Shown here: positions 28,930 through 38,780 of the stretch, one piece after another
Layout: every line of letters begins with the position of its first letter
Position numbering within the stretch: position 1 is the stretch's first letter
Assembly (NCBI RefSeq): GCF_900114045.1
Contig: NZ_FORQ01000004.1
Coordinates: 164,709-228,708 of the forward strand
Direction: 5' to 3'
DNA: 64,000 nucleotides
DNA from: Kaistella treverensis
GTDB taxonomy: Bacteria > Bacteroidota > Bacteroidia > Flavobacteriales > Weeksellaceae
Notes under the pieces: model-generated
What the model was told of the DNA's origin: nothing
The model's database searches: none
What the model saw: only the letters and a program-made list of their open reading frames with translations
Made by a program: the position numbers and the translations under genes

Positions 28930-29146
28930 AACCTAAAATTCGGTGCAAAGATAATTAAAATAAAAAGGTGGTTTTTCCGGTAAAAATTTAAACCGAAAAA
29001 TTCGGTGCTTTTTGACCTGATTTTTTGCTTTTTGTTAAAACGAGAAAAAATGCCGTTTTTACCCCAAAAAAAACCTTCGGCAAAGTAGAAATTGACCGGA
29101 ATTTTGGTGTTGAGTTAAATCGCAAAAAAATGCCGTTTTACCTCAG

Positions 29147-29181
29147 AAAAAATCCTTTTCCGGAGTGCAGAAAAGGATTTT
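29147..29181 (-). terminator. intrinsic terminator of glnS
   Basis: AAATCCTTTTC and GAAAAGGATTT pair around CGGAGTGCA; the minus strand then runs into T residues. The 256-base gap 28930-29185 also has two weak repeat copies (TGCCGTTTTTACC, TGCCGTTTTACC) and no gene. Confidence 0.8.
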
Positions 29182-29185
29182 AAAT

Positions 29186-30871
29186 TTATTCCGGTTTGTA
29201 GCCGTCTTTTAAAGTTACCGTGCGATTGAAAACCGGCTTTTCCGGCGTGGAATCGCGGTCTTTAGTGAAATATCCAATTCTCTGGAACTGATACGGATGA
29301 CCGATTTCAGCATCTGCTAAGCTTGGTTCCGCGAAACCTTGCACTATTTTTAAGCTGTCGGAATTAATAAACTCCATAAAGTCGCTTTCTTTTTCCGCGT
29401 CCGGTTGTGGCGTGGTAAATAAGCGGTCATAAATTCTGACTTCGATCGGCAACGCATGCGCCGCAGAAACCCAGTGAAGAGTACCTTTTACTTTTCTTAA
29501 ACTTTCTTCGGTGCCCGAGCCTGATTTACTTTTCGGATCGTAAGTTGCGTATATTGTTTGGATTTCACCATTTTCATCTTTGTCCACACTTTCAGCTTTG
29601 ATGATATAAGCTGATTTCAGGCGCACTTCGCCACCCAGTTTCAAACGGAAGAATTTTTTATTGCCTTCTTCTTTAAAATCTTCTCTTTCGATAAAAATTT
29701 CCCGTGAAAACGGGACTTTTCTGCTTCCCGCATTTTCATCTTCCGGATTGTTTTCGGTTTGTAACCATTCTTCTTCATTTTCCGGATAGTTGGTAATCAC
29801 CAATTTCACAGGATCTACAACTGCCATGACGCGCGTTGCAACTTTATTTAAATCTTCGCGTACGAAGAATTCCAAAAGCTGAATGTCTATCAGATTTTCG
29901 CGTTTTGCAACGCCAACTCTTTCAATAAAATTTTTAATGGAAGTGGGCGTAAAACCTATTCTGCGCATTCCGGAAATGGTCGGCATTCGCGGATCGTCCC
30001 AGCCGGTAACGGCTTTTTCTGCCACCAAACGCTGTAATTTTCTTTTTGAAGTAATCATGTATGAAACATTCATCCGCGCGAATTCGCGTTGCTTATTTCG
30101 CGTGGTATTTTCTTCGTAAACCTGGTCGAGGTACCAGTTGTATAAAGGACGGTGATTTTCAAATTCCAGCGAGCACAATGAATGTGAAATTTGCTCAATA
30201 TAATCAGATTCGCCATGCGCCCAGTCGTACATTGGATAAATTTTCCATTTGTCGCCGGTGCGGTGATGTGGTCGCTTCAAAATTCGGTACATCACCGGAT
30301 CACGCATATTCATGTTGGGTGAGGTCATGTCGATTTTGGCACGAAGTGACATGGCGCCTTCTTCGAACTCACCATTTTTCATCTTTTCGAAAAGTGCTAA
30401 ACTTTCTTCAACAGGACGGTTTCGGAATGGAGATTCTATTCCGTCTTCGAATGGATTTTTCCGCTGTTCAGTAATCACTTCCGAAGGTTGTTCATCCACA
30501 TACGCTTTTCCGTCTTTAATCATTTGAACAGCCCAATCGTATAGCTGGTCGAAATAATCTGAAGCATACAATTCCTGGTCATATTTAAAACCTAACCATT
30601 CAATATCCGCTTTAATAGAATCTACAAATTCCTGTTCTTCTTTTTCAGGGTTGGTGTCATCAAAACGAAGATTGACGGGTGCGCCGTATTTTTCGCCCAG
30701 ACCAAAGTTGATGCAAATCGCTTTGGTGTGACCAACGTGAAGGTAACCATTAGGTTCCGGCGGAAAACGGAAGCGCAGCTTATCCTGTGGTAAACCTGCG
30801 GCTAAGTCATCTTCTATAATTTGTTCAATAAAATTGAGGGATTTTTTTTCGTCGTCCATAGGATTGTTCAT
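29186..30871 (-). CDS. glnS: glutamine--tRNA ligase
   Basis: A 561-residue class I aminoacyl-tRNA synthetase. The HIGH-type motif is RFPPEPNGYLHVGHTKAI, the tRNA-acceptor domain carries FARMNVSYMITSKRKL (KMSKS counterpart in SKRKL), and the two C-terminal beta-barrels that read the anticodon cover roughly residues 345-560. The start is the first ATG of the frame; an in-frame ATG four codons later (MDDEKKS) is equally possible. Upstream, 30872-31203 contains no gene but holds a hairpin. Confidence 0.96.
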   Translation of the reverse strand: MNNPMDDEKKSLNFIEQIIEDDLAAGLPQDKLRFRFPPEPNGYLHVGHTKAICINFGLGEKYGAPVNLRFDDTNPEKEEQEFVDSIKADIEWLGFKYDQELYASDYFDQLYDWAVQMIKDGKAYVDEQPSEVITEQRKNPFEDGIESPFRNRPVEESLALFEKMKNGEFEEGAMSLRAKIDMTSPNMNMRDPVMYRILKRPHHRTGDKWKIYPMYDWAHGESDYIEQISHSLCSLEFENHRPLYNWYLDQVYEENTTRNKQREFARMNVSYMITSKRKLQRLVAEKAVTGWDDPRMPTISGMRRIGFTPTSIKNFIERVGVAKRENLIDIQLLEFFVREDLNKVATRVMAVVDPVKLVITNYPENEEEWLQTENNPEDENAGSRKVPFSREIFIEREDFKEEGNKKFFRLKLGGEVRLKSAYIIKAESVDKDENGEIQTIYATYDPKSKSGSGTEESLRKVKGTLHWVSAAHALPIEVRIYDRLFTTPQPDAEKESDFMEFINSDSLKIVQGFAEPSLADAEIGHPYQFQRIGYFTKDRDSTPEKPVFNRTVTLKDGYKPE

Positions 30872-31038
30872 GACGCAAATTTAGTTAAAAGAGCGGAATA
30901 GAAAAAAGGTTTGAGGTCTGCCAAATACATGCAGGTAGCAATCATTGATAATTTTTTATTTTTACCGAAAGTGCATGCATATGCTATATATGGTTATTTT
31001 TCCTTAGAGAAATGTTAATTTCCTAATGGATACGAATT

Positions 31039-31147
31039 AAGCATTTTGTTTTTTTTCTTGAAAAAAAAATGCTTTAAAAAAGCTAAAAAAAAAATAAAAA
31101 ACGTAATTTGCCCCCGAAAAAAAATAAAGGTAGGAGTAAAATCCTAC
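31039..31147 (+). promoter_or_regulatory. two hairpins in the leader region of the T9SS cargo gene
   Basis: In the 332-base gap before 31204, AAGCATTTT plus a T-run pairs with an A-run plus AATGCTT (31039-31074). GTAGGA and TCCTAC pair around GTAAAA (31130-31147). The gap is otherwise homopolymer-rich. The function is unknown; the first could be a terminator or attenuator. Confidence 0.4.
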
Positions 31148-31203
31148 GGTAAAAAAAACACAGATGAAGAGGAGGTTAACGAACAGAAAAATTACTGTAC
31201 AAG

Positions 31204-34200
31204 ATGGCGAAGAAAGTATTTTTTTTATATACCATATTGCTTTTCACCTTTCAGGTTTCGGCACAACAAACTAATACCGCACCCAAGATTACCGATTCCC
31301 GCGGAAATCAAGAGGCGAAAATCGATTGTAATTATCCGCTGACGGGCAATTGCCTTGAGCTTCAGGTGAAAGATGTTCCGGTGTTATCCGAGACTACATC
31401 CTATACTGTTTCCACGATTCCATATTCACCGCCCGCCCCGTATAATTCCGGCACAAAACTAAATGCTGGTCAGGTGGCTGATGATAGGTTTACCGATCAA
31501 ATTTCTTTACCTTTTGGTTTCTGTTATTTCGGAAACAGTTATAATCAGGTGGTGGTTGGTAACAATGGGGTAGTAAGTTTCGATGCAGTACCAGTTGGCA
31601 GCCAAAATTATCCGAATGTTGTTAATAGTAACCCAAGTAAAACGTTACCTCAGAATAGTATTTTTGGCATTTATCAGGATCTTATCTTTTCTAAAAATGA
31701 AGATTCCGAAATTTATTACCAAACTATAGGTTCAGCACCAGCCAGGAAATTTATAGTAAGTTTTTATCGCGGAACAATTTGGGGCTGCGAAGGTTACACT
31801 TCAACTACTCAAATTGTACTTTCTGAAGGAACAAATACAGTTGAAATTTTTGTAGAAAATAAGCCTGCACCTTGTAACGGGGCGAAATTTAAAAATTCAC
31901 TGTTGGGAATCATTAATTCCGATGGGTCTCTTGGTTATTCTCCGGCGAATAGAAATACGGGCATATGGAGTGCACAAAAGGAAGCATGGAAATTTACTCC
32001 TGCTGGATCACCGGTGGTGCCGACACTTTCCTGGTACAATTCCGCCAACGAGAAAATTGGAAATGGCGAAAAAATATCGGTTTGCCCGGATAAAAATGAG
32101 ATTTATACCGTAAAAATTGAATATCCCGTTTGCGGCACCATTGCCAATATATTACAGGATGAATTTCCTGTAACTTTTGCCGCAAATTTTCCGGTTTTAA
32201 AAGATTACACCAACGTTTTTTGCGGCGCAGCTTCTCAGGTTGTGAACTTAGATGATTATGCTAAAGATCTTACCACACAAGATCCAACTAAATTTAAATT
32301 TAGTTTTCATCCGACACTGCTGGATGCACAAAATGGCACTAATTCTTTGGCGAAAACCTACACGGTGGGCAATTCTCCCGTATATGTGCGCGCTGAAAAT
32401 AAAGATGACGCAAGTTGTTTTCAGACTGCTGTTTTAAGTCTATCACTTATAGCCACCAGTATTCTTACCGAAACTGTTTCGTTATGTGATATTAATAATG
32501 ACGGAGTGGAAAACAATGTGGATCTTAGCATTTTAGATCAGCAGCTTTTCACTTTGCCAATCGACGGCACACTGCGCTATTTTCTCTCCAGAACCGACGC
32601 GGAAAATAATACCAACCAAGTCACCAAAACTACTTTAAACAATAGCACGCAACTCTTTGTAAAGTACGAAAGTTCAACTTGCTCAAATATTTTCGGGCCT
32701 ATAAGGGTAAATTTTTTACAATCACCGCCAATTCCGGCTCCGGTGAGTTATCCGCCAATTACTATTTGTGATGAGCTCAGTGATGGTGGCGAACCTTTCA
32801 ATTTTCTGTCGAATTTGGGACCATTAATAAGAGCCGGCGGAGCCACTGCCGGTGCAACCTTAACTTTTTATGAAAACCAAAACGATGCTTACGCCGGTTT
32901 GCCATCTAATTTGAAAACCATTCATGAAGGTCAATATCCCATTTACGTGCGGGTACAAAATGCAGGCGACATTTGTTTCAGTATTGCAGTGGTGAATATG
33001 GATGTAACTTTTAACAAAGTCTTAGCGGAAAATGCTGCGATTGATGTGTGTTTTAATGGAACTTCAATGGTTGTTCCTGTAGATTTAGATGTAGAAAGTA
33101 AAAAGATGCTGGCGCCAGATCAGCCAGGTATCACCACTGCATATTTTGTGAAGTTCGCTGATGCTGTAAACAATATCAATGCAATTCCCGCTTTGCAAAA
33201 TGTAACCATTAACGGAAGTTTTGAAACTAAAATTTTTTACGTTCGTTTCACGGACCAGACCGGTTGTTATGCTTTGAAAACATTAGAACTGAATCTTATT
33301 AAAATAGTGGTGAAACTCGAAGCGGTGGTGTGTGATGTTGGACTTGACGGCCAGGAAACCGTGATTTTGACCAATTTAGAGCCACAAATTATCGGGTCAC
33401 AAAAGGTCAATGAAGTCACATACTATCTTAATGAAACAGATGCACAAAATAAAACTAACCCGCAAACAGCACTGCTCGTAAGCAGTGGTGGTGAAAAAAT
33501 ATGGTTAAGGGTGGAGTCTGCGTGTGCTACCCAAATTCAGGCAATAAATATTACTTTGGGTGAAACGCCCGTAGTTGTTTCCAGCGTAGCGCCGACAATT
33601 GCTGATATTTGCGACAATAATAATGACGGAAAAGAACCCTTTGATATCACCCAATTTGAACGTTCAATCTTTACCGGTACGGAAACGGTAAAATTTCAGT
33701 ATTATACGGCTTATAACTCCGCAACGAACACCCTTTCAGGATATATTGCCGATCCAAAAGCTTTTCCTGTAAAAGGCAGTACGATAGTGTACGCCAAAGT
33801 CATAAATGCCGGCGAATGTTTTTCAGTGAGCACCTTAAATCTTAATATTGCCTTCAAACCAGTAATTGTTTTAAATCAAAAAATTGCTCCACTACAAAAA
33901 TGCGACTTTCAAAACGATGCAAATGAAACCTTCGAGCTAAAAGATGCCATACCACAGTTATTTGAAGCGGCAAAAAATACATATTCCCTCAATGATCTTA
34001 CTGTAAGATACTATAAAACCAAAGCTAATGCAGAAGCCGGGATAAATCCAATTCCGTCCACCTATAATACCAGTGCGAATGGAACAATAACGCTATGGGC
34101 AAGATTCACCTCCAACTCACAATCTTGCTATTCGGTCGCACCGATTAATTTGTTGATTGCTTATCCTCCAAAGGCACAAAGCATTGAAATTACAGGTTTA

Positions 34201-35445
34201 TGTGATAATAATCTAGATGGTTTATTTGAAGCGGATTTAACACAGTACACAAGTCAAATGATTTTGGGTAACAGCGTGAATTTGCAGCAATACACTTTCA
34301 AATTTTTTAAAACTGAAAACGAGGCTAATAATTTAGCGAGTGCGCCCATTGCAAATCCCGCTTCTTACTCTTTTCCTTCCACACTTACCCGACTTTGGGT
34401 TCGTGTAGAAAATGCGCCGGGTTGTTTTGACGTGGTACCAGTAGAGCTAAAATACGGTAAGAAAGTTCCGTTGAAGTCCGGGCAATCGGCCATTAATGTT
34501 TGTGACGCTAATAACGACAACAATGAAGTTGTCGATTTAACTCAGCTGCAAAATGCTATTTACGGACAGACAGCAACTTTCGAATATTTCGAAAGCTTGG
34601 CAGATTTATATGCTGGAAACAAAATTTCCACACCAGCAGCTTATTCATTAAGTGGTAATGCTAAAAAAATCTTCGTAAAGGTGAACGCTTCAGGTTATTG
34701 TGCAGAGAAAACAGAAATTACAGTTAATCTGAAAAAAACGCCCATGTTTACAATTCCAGATCAATATTTCTGCCTCCAGGAACCGGCAAATATCCAACCT
34801 AATTTTTCTGGTTTAAATATCACAAAATTTGAGTGGTTCGATCCTTCTGGAAAAGTTGTCGGAACTGGTGACAGACTTTTAAATGTAAAAACCGGCGGCC
34901 TGTACAAAATTAATGTCACTTCGATCAATGGTTGTACTTATTCTACGGAATTTAATGTAAAATCTTATGTTGTGCCGGTGATCAACAGTGTTATTCTGAA
35001 TGGTAAAATTTTTACCGTCAATGCGTCAGGGGACAAACCGATTCTATATTCAACAGACGGCATTAAGTTTCAAACAAGCAATGTTTTCAATGCTGATAAT
35101 TTACCTTTTGGCGTAAACACTTTTTATGTGAAATTTGAAAATTCTGCGTGTCTTGGCGAGCCGAAAAATGGTTTGAAACTTCAAAATGCTTTCACACCAA
35201 ATTCAGACGGAATTAATGACACCTGGATCATCGATGAACTTAATCTTTTCAACGGTGAAAATTTAAACCTCAAAGTGTATAACAGATATCAGGAGAAAAT
35301 TTACGAGCAAGAAAGCTCCACGCGTCTGGAATGGGACGGTAGAAATTTATCACGCGTCTTAGCGACAGATTCTTATTGGTATGTGCTCACTTTACCTGAT
35401 GGAACAGTTTACACCGGGTGGGTCTTGCTGAAAAACAGAGATTAA
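31204..35445 (+). CDS. large exported protein with type B T9SS C-terminal sorting domain
   Basis: A 1413-residue secreted or surface protein. Residues 1-20 are a signal peptide (FFLYTILLFTFQVSAQQ). Residues 80-270 resemble the nidogen-like module seen in such proteins (FPFGFCYFGNSYNQVVVGNNG-like LPFGFCYFGNSYNQVVVG). The long middle repeats a unit of roughly 90 residues whose mark is CD.N.DG.E..DLT (CDINNDGVENNVDLS, CDNNNDGKEPFDITQF, CDNNLDGLFEADLTQY, CDANNDNNEVVDLTQL). The end (NAFTPNSDGINDTWIID, VYNRYQEKIYE, WDGR, YWYVL, GWVLLKNRD) is the CHU_C gliding-motility type sorting domain for export by the type IX system. The adhesive role is inferred. Confidence 0.92.
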   Translation: MAKKVFFLYTILLFTFQVSAQQTNTAPKITDSRGNQEAKIDCNYPLTGNCLELQVKDVPVLSETTSYTVSTIPYSPPAPYNSGTKLNAGQVADDRFTDQISLPFGFCYFGNSYNQVVVGNNGVVSFDAVPVGSQNYPNVVNSNPSKTLPQNSIFGIYQDLIFSKNEDSEIYYQTIGSAPARKFIVSFYRGTIWGCEGYTSTTQIVLSEGTNTVEIFVENKPAPCNGAKFKNSLLGIINSDGSLGYSPANRNTGIWSAQKEAWKFTPAGSPVVPTLSWYNSANEKIGNGEKISVCPDKNEIYTVKIEYPVCGTIANILQDEFPVTFAANFPVLKDYTNVFCGAASQVVNLDDYAKDLTTQDPTKFKFSFHPTLLDAQNGTNSLAKTYTVGNSPVYVRAENKDDASCFQTAVLSLSLIATSILTETVSLCDINNDGVENNVDLSILDQQLFTLPIDGTLRYFLSRTDAENNTNQVTKTTLNNSTQLFVKYESSTCSNIFGPIRVNFLQSPPIPAPVSYPPITICDELSDGGEPFNFLSNLGPLIRAGGATAGATLTFYENQNDAYAGLPSNLKTIHEGQYPIYVRVQNAGDICFSIAVVNMDVTFNKVLAENAAIDVCFNGTSMVVPVDLDVESKKMLAPDQPGITTAYFVKFADAVNNINAIPALQNVTINGSFETKIFYVRFTDQTGCYALKTLELNLIKIVVKLEAVVCDVGLDGQETVILTNLEPQIIGSQKVNEVTYYLNETDAQNKTNPQTALLVSSGGEKIWLRVESACATQIQAINITLGETPVVVSSVAPTIADICDNNNDGKEPFDITQFERSIFTGTETVKFQYYTAYNSATNTLSGYIADPKAFPVKGSTIVYAKVINAGECFSVSTLNLNIAFKPVIVLNQKIAPLQKCDFQNDANETFELKDAIPQLFEAAKNTYSLNDLTVRYYKTKANAEAGINPIPSTYNTSANGTITLWARFTSNSQSCYSVAPINLLIAYPPKAQSIEITGLCDNNLDGLFEADLTQYTSQMILGNSVNLQQYTFKFFKTENEANNLASAPIANPASYSFPSTLTRLWVRVENAPGCFDVVPVELKYGKKVPLKSGQSAINVCDANNDNNEVVDLTQLQNAIYGQTATFEYFESLADLYAGNKISTPAAYSLSGNAKKIFVKVNASGYCAEKTEITVNLKKTPMFTIPDQYFCLQEPANIQPNFSGLNITKFEWFDPSGKVVGTGDRLLNVKTGGLYKINVTSINGCTYSTEFNVKSYVVPVINSVILNGKIFTVNASGDKPILYSTDGIKFQTSNVFNADNLPFGVNTFYVKFENSACLGEPKNGLKLQNAFTPNSDGINDTWIIDELNLFNGENLNLKVYNRYQEKIYEQESSTRLEWDGRNLSRVLATDSYWYVLTLPDGTVYTGWVLLKNRD

Positions 35446-35500
35446 TTACCTGTTAATTTTAAAAAAATTGCCCATTTAGCACCCAAAATTTGAGTTTCAA

Positions 35501-35508
35501 TATCTTTG
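35501..35508 (+). promoter_or_regulatory. -7 promoter element of ypdA, nearly leaderless
   Basis: TATCTTTG ends four bases before the ATG at 35513, the same arrangement as at lpxD. Confidence 0.5.
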
Positions 35509-35512
35509 CAGC

Positions 35513-36478
35513 ATGATAACTTATGATATTGTAATTATTGGTGGTGGACCAATTGGTTTAAACTGCGCTCTCGAGGCTGAAAAGGCAGAACTTTCTTATC
35601 TCATTCTTGAAAAAGGAACTATCGTCAATTCGCTTTATAATTATCCGCTGTACATGACTTTTTTTTCGACGGTAGATAAACTGGAAATTGCGGATATTCC
35701 CTTTATTTCTACTGCGCCAAAGCCCGGCAGAAGAGAAGCACTGGAATATTATCAGGGAATTGCGCGCCAACGGAAAATCAATATCAACCTCTACGAAGAA
35801 GTTTTAGAAATCAGAAAAACAGAAAAATTTGCCGTTAAAACGACCAAAAATTCCTATTTGGCTAAAAACGTTATTATTGCCACCGGCTTTTATGACATTC
35901 CCAATTTAATGGAGGTAAAAGGCGAAAATTTGCCCAAAGTGCGGCATTATTACTCTGAACCTTATCCCTACGCAAACCAGAAAGTGGCGGTTATCGGTTC
36001 CAGCAATTCCGCTGTTGATGCCGCGCTGGAAACCTATAGAAAAGGTGCTGAGGTTACCATGATTATCCGGCATGCAGAAATTTCAAAAAGCGTTAAATAC
36101 TGGGTGAAACCAGACATAATTAACCGCATTACCGAAGGAAGCATCAAAGTATTTTTTAATGCTGAAGTGCTGGAAATTACGCCGCAAACCATCATTTTTA
36201 AAGACGAAAACCAGCAAATTCATGAGATTGAAAATGATTTTGTTTTGGCAATGACCGGCTATTTACCAAATTTTGAATTTCTGAAAGATTCCGGAATTGA
36301 GCTTCAGGACGAATGCCTGAAACCGCTTTACGATGAAACCACCATGGAATCAAATGTTCCCGGTTTATATCTCGCCGGCGTGGTGTGCGGCGGAAAAGAC
36401 ACACATTTGTGGTTCATCGAAAATTCGCGCATTCACGCCGAAATAATCGTGAAAGATATTCTGGCAAAAAATTCTTAA
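35513..36478 (+). CDS. ypdA: YpdA-like FAD/NAD(P)-binding oxidoreductase (bacillithiol disulfide reductase family)
   Basis: A 321-residue flavoprotein of the thioredoxin-reductase superfamily. The FAD site is YDIVIIGGGPIGLNCALEAE, the NADPH site is VAVIGSSNSAVDAALETYRKGAEVT and the second FAD contact is LYLAGVVCGGKDTHLWFIENSRIH. It lacks the CxxC of thioredoxin reductases, as YpdA does. In Firmicutes YpdA reduces oxidised bacillithiol; many Bacteroidota carry it too. Codons 103-113 contain a stretch identical to the interspersed repeat core (TTTGCCGTTAAAAC, read as FAVKT), perhaps by chance. Confidence 0.88.
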   Translation: MITYDIVIIGGGPIGLNCALEAEKAELSYLILEKGTIVNSLYNYPLYMTFFSTVDKLEIADIPFISTAPKPGRREALEYYQGIARQRKININLYEEVLEIRKTEKFAVKTTKNSYLAKNVIIATGFYDIPNLMEVKGENLPKVRHYYSEPYPYANQKVAVIGSSNSAVDAALETYRKGAEVTMIIRHAEISKSVKYWVKPDIINRITEGSIKVFFNAEVLEITPQTIIFKDENQQIHEIENDFVLAMTGYLPNFEFLKDSGIELQDECLKPLYDETTMESNVPGLYLAGVVCGGKDTHLWFIENSRIHAEIIVKDILAKNS

Positions 36479-36481
36479 ATC

Positions 36482-37486
36482 TTAACGCATCATCAGTTCA
36501 TCACCGTGAAGAACCAAACGGGTTTCCAGATTATTGGTGAATAGGCCACCGGTTCCCAGACCTTGCGGAATCTTCGGTTTTTTAGTAAAAGTGTACTGCG
36601 CAATAGCATTCAAACCAATATTACTTTCGAGCGCCGAAGTTATCCACCAGCCGATTCTCAAATTTTCCGCGAATGAAATCCATTCATCCGTTCCGGAAAA
36701 TCCGCCCACTAGCGAAGGTTTCAAAATGATATATTGCGGTTTTATTTGCTGCAAAAGCTCCCTTTTTTTCTCAAAATCCAGAACACCGATGAGTTCTTCA
36801 TCCAGCGCAATTGGCGTCGGCGTATTTCGGCAGAGTTCGGCCATATTATCAATTTGCCCTGCTTTTATAGGTTGTTCTATGGAATGAATATCCAAATCAC
36901 GAAGTTCACGAAGCACAGTTTTGGCTTCATCAAAAGTAAAACCTCCGTTCGCATCAACGCGTAATTCCAAGTCGTCGATCGAAAATTTTTGCCGTAATTC
37001 TTTTAAAATTTTCTTTTCTTCATTCCAGTCAGTTCCGATTTTCAGTTTAAGGCAAGTAAACCCATCTTCAAGTTTTTCTTCGATTTGCTTTTTCATGAAA
37101 TCGGTGTCGCCCATCCAAATCAAACCGTTGATTTTTATGGAATCATAACCTTCGGAAAAATCGCTCGGAAAATAAATGTCTTCACCGTTTTTTAAATTCA
37201 GCATCGCCTGTTCATAACCAAACCAAATTGATGGAAAATGTAAAAGTTCTTTGCGAAGGATTTTTTTATTTTCATTAATGTTTTCACACAGCCATTGCAG
37301 CATTTCCTCATATTCCGGAATATCTTCGTAGCTCAAACCACGGAAGATGGCGCATTCACCGATTCCGGTTTTGCCATCTTCAGAAATTTCGAAAAAAAAG
37401 GTCTCTTTAGCCGTTAAAATTCCGCGCGAAGTTCCGCTCGCCTGTTTAAGATCTAACGTATAAGGTTTGTAGGTCGCTGTTTTCAT
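36482..37486 (-). CDS. menC: o-succinylbenzoate synthase
   Basis: A 334-residue enolase-superfamily dehydratase that makes o-succinylbenzoate in menaquinone synthesis. It has SRGILTAKETFFFEI, GIGECAIFRGLSYED, the catalytic lysine in CLKLKIG, metal ligands in LELRVDANGGF, IEQPIKAGQ and ALDEELIG, and the second lysine in YIILKPSLVGGF. The muconate-cycloisomerase-like barrel is complete. It is transcribed on the minus strand just after the fbp terminator, convergent with ypdA with a three-base gap. No other men gene is in the window. Confidence 0.9.
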   Translation of the reverse strand: MKTATYKPYTLDLKQASGTSRGILTAKETFFFEISEDGKTGIGECAIFRGLSYEDIPEYEEMLQWLCENINENKKILRKELLHFPSIWFGYEQAMLNLKNGEDIYFPSDFSEGYDSIKINGLIWMGDTDFMKKQIEEKLEDGFTCLKLKIGTDWNEEKKILKELRQKFSIDDLELRVDANGGFTFDEAKTVLRELRDLDIHSIEQPIKAGQIDNMAELCRNTPTPIALDEELIGVLDFEKKRELLQQIKPQYIILKPSLVGGFSGTDEWISFAENLRIGWWITSALESNIGLNAIAQYTFTKKPKIPQGLGTGGLFTNNLETRLVLHGDELMMR

Positions 37487-37511
37487 AAAAAAAGTCAGAG
37501 CACGCTCTGAC
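37487..37511 (-). terminator. hairpin between menC and fbp
   Basis: GTCAGAGC and GCTCTGAC pair around AC, but the T-run that follows the stem on the minus strand lies between the stem and the menC ATG at 37486. Minus-strand transcription enters menC from higher coordinates, so reading the minus strand from fbp (higher coordinates) toward menC gives fbp, hairpin, T-run, menC start. It therefore fits an fbp terminator that insulates menC. Confidence 0.75.
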
Positions 37512-37534
37512 CGGGTTTTAGTTAATTTTGATAT

Positions 37535-38551
37535 TTAATTCTCCGCAGCTGCAGCCATAAATTCTTCGGCTTTTTCTACCATTTCGCGATTGCCACAGAA
37601 AAAAGGTACACGCTGATGCAGTTCGGTCGGCTCAATTTCCATAATTCTTTCGAAACCGTTGGTGCATTTTCCGCCTGCCTGTTCCGCCAGAAAAGCCATC
37701 GGATTGCATTCGTACAACAGACGCAGTTTTCCGTTTGGCGACTGTGAAGTTGACGGATAAATATAAATTCCACCTTTTATCATATTGCGGTGAAAATCCG
37801 AAACCAGGCTTCCGATATATCTCGAAGTGTACGGCCGGTCATCTTCCTCACGCTGGCAATATTTAATATAATTTTTTACCCCTTGCGGGAATTTGATATA
37901 ATTTCCTTCATTAATGGAGTAAATTTTTCCGGTCTTCGGAAATTCCATGTTTGCATGAGAAAGGTAGTAAGTTCCCAAGCTTGGGTCTAAAGTAAACCCG
38001 TTTACGCCGTTTCCGGTGGTATAAACGATCATTGTAGACGAACCGTAAACCACATAACCTGCGGCCGCCTGGTTTACCCCTTTCTGTAAAAAATCCTCGA
38101 TGCCGACTGGTGTTCCGGGTTCGGTAACGCGGCGGTAAATTGAAAAAATAGTTCCTACGGAAACATTCACATCAATATTTGAAGAGCCATCCAGCGGATC
38201 GATTAAAACCACATATTTGCTCAAATGCGCGTTGGAACCGCATTTTACTTCAATATAATCGTCGTTCTCCTCCGAGGCAATTCCACAAACCACTTCCCGC
38301 TGCGATAGAGCTTCGATGAAAATTTCATTAGCTAATACGTCTAATTTTTGCTGTTCTTCACCCTGAATATTTTCACTGCCAACTTTTCCAATAATATTGG
38401 CGATACCGGCTTTGTTCACTTCGCGGTTCACCACTTTCGATGCCAACCGGATCGCACTGAGCAGGCGGGAAAGTTCGCCCGTAGAATACATGAAATCTTC
38501 TTGCTTGTCGATGATAAACTCACCAAGGGTTTGGAACGACTGTTCTGACAT
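37535..38551 (-). CDS. fbp: class 1 fructose-1,6-bisphosphatase
   Basis: A 338-residue gluconeogenic enzyme that hydrolyses fructose-1,6-bisphosphate. Metal-binding and catalytic segments are [13 protein letters not shown] and [24 protein letters not shown]; the substrate site includes [20 protein letters not shown] and [19 protein letters not shown]. The length and motifs are complete. The 229-base divergent gap to the aspartate kinase gene (38552-38780) holds promoters at most; I see no gene in it. Confidence 0.96.
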   Translation of the reverse strand: MSEQSFQTLGEFIIDKQEDFMYSTGELSRLLSAIRLASKVVNREVNKAGIANIIGKVGSENIQGEEQQKLDVLANEIFIEALSQREVVCGIASEENDDYIEVKCGSNAHLSKYVVLIDPLDGSSNIDVNVSVGTIFSIYRRVTEPGTPVGIEDFLQKGVNQAAAGYVVYGSSTMIVYTTGNGVNGFTLDPSLGTYYLSHANMEFPKTGKIYSINEGNYIKFPQGVKNYIKYCQREEDDRPYTSRYIGSLVSDFHRNMIKGGIYIYPSTSQSPNGKLRLLYECNPMAFLAEQAGGKCTNGFERIMEIEPTELHQRVPFFCGNREMVEKAEEFMAAAAEN

Positions 38552-38780
38552 TTTTTTACTTTTTGGGTTTTTACAAATCTCGGAAAATTCTTTGGATTTT
38601 CGCCTAAAACTTTTGCGAAATTACCGGCTAAAAGCAGCAAAAATTCTGTTTTAAATTAAATAAAATTGGTGAAAATCGCCGTTTTTTTTATTCGTTCTAA
38701 ATTGATAATTTTGACAGCTGAAATCTGCGCTTTTCAGCAGGTTAAAAATTATACTAACTAATTGAAATTTAAGGTTCTGG

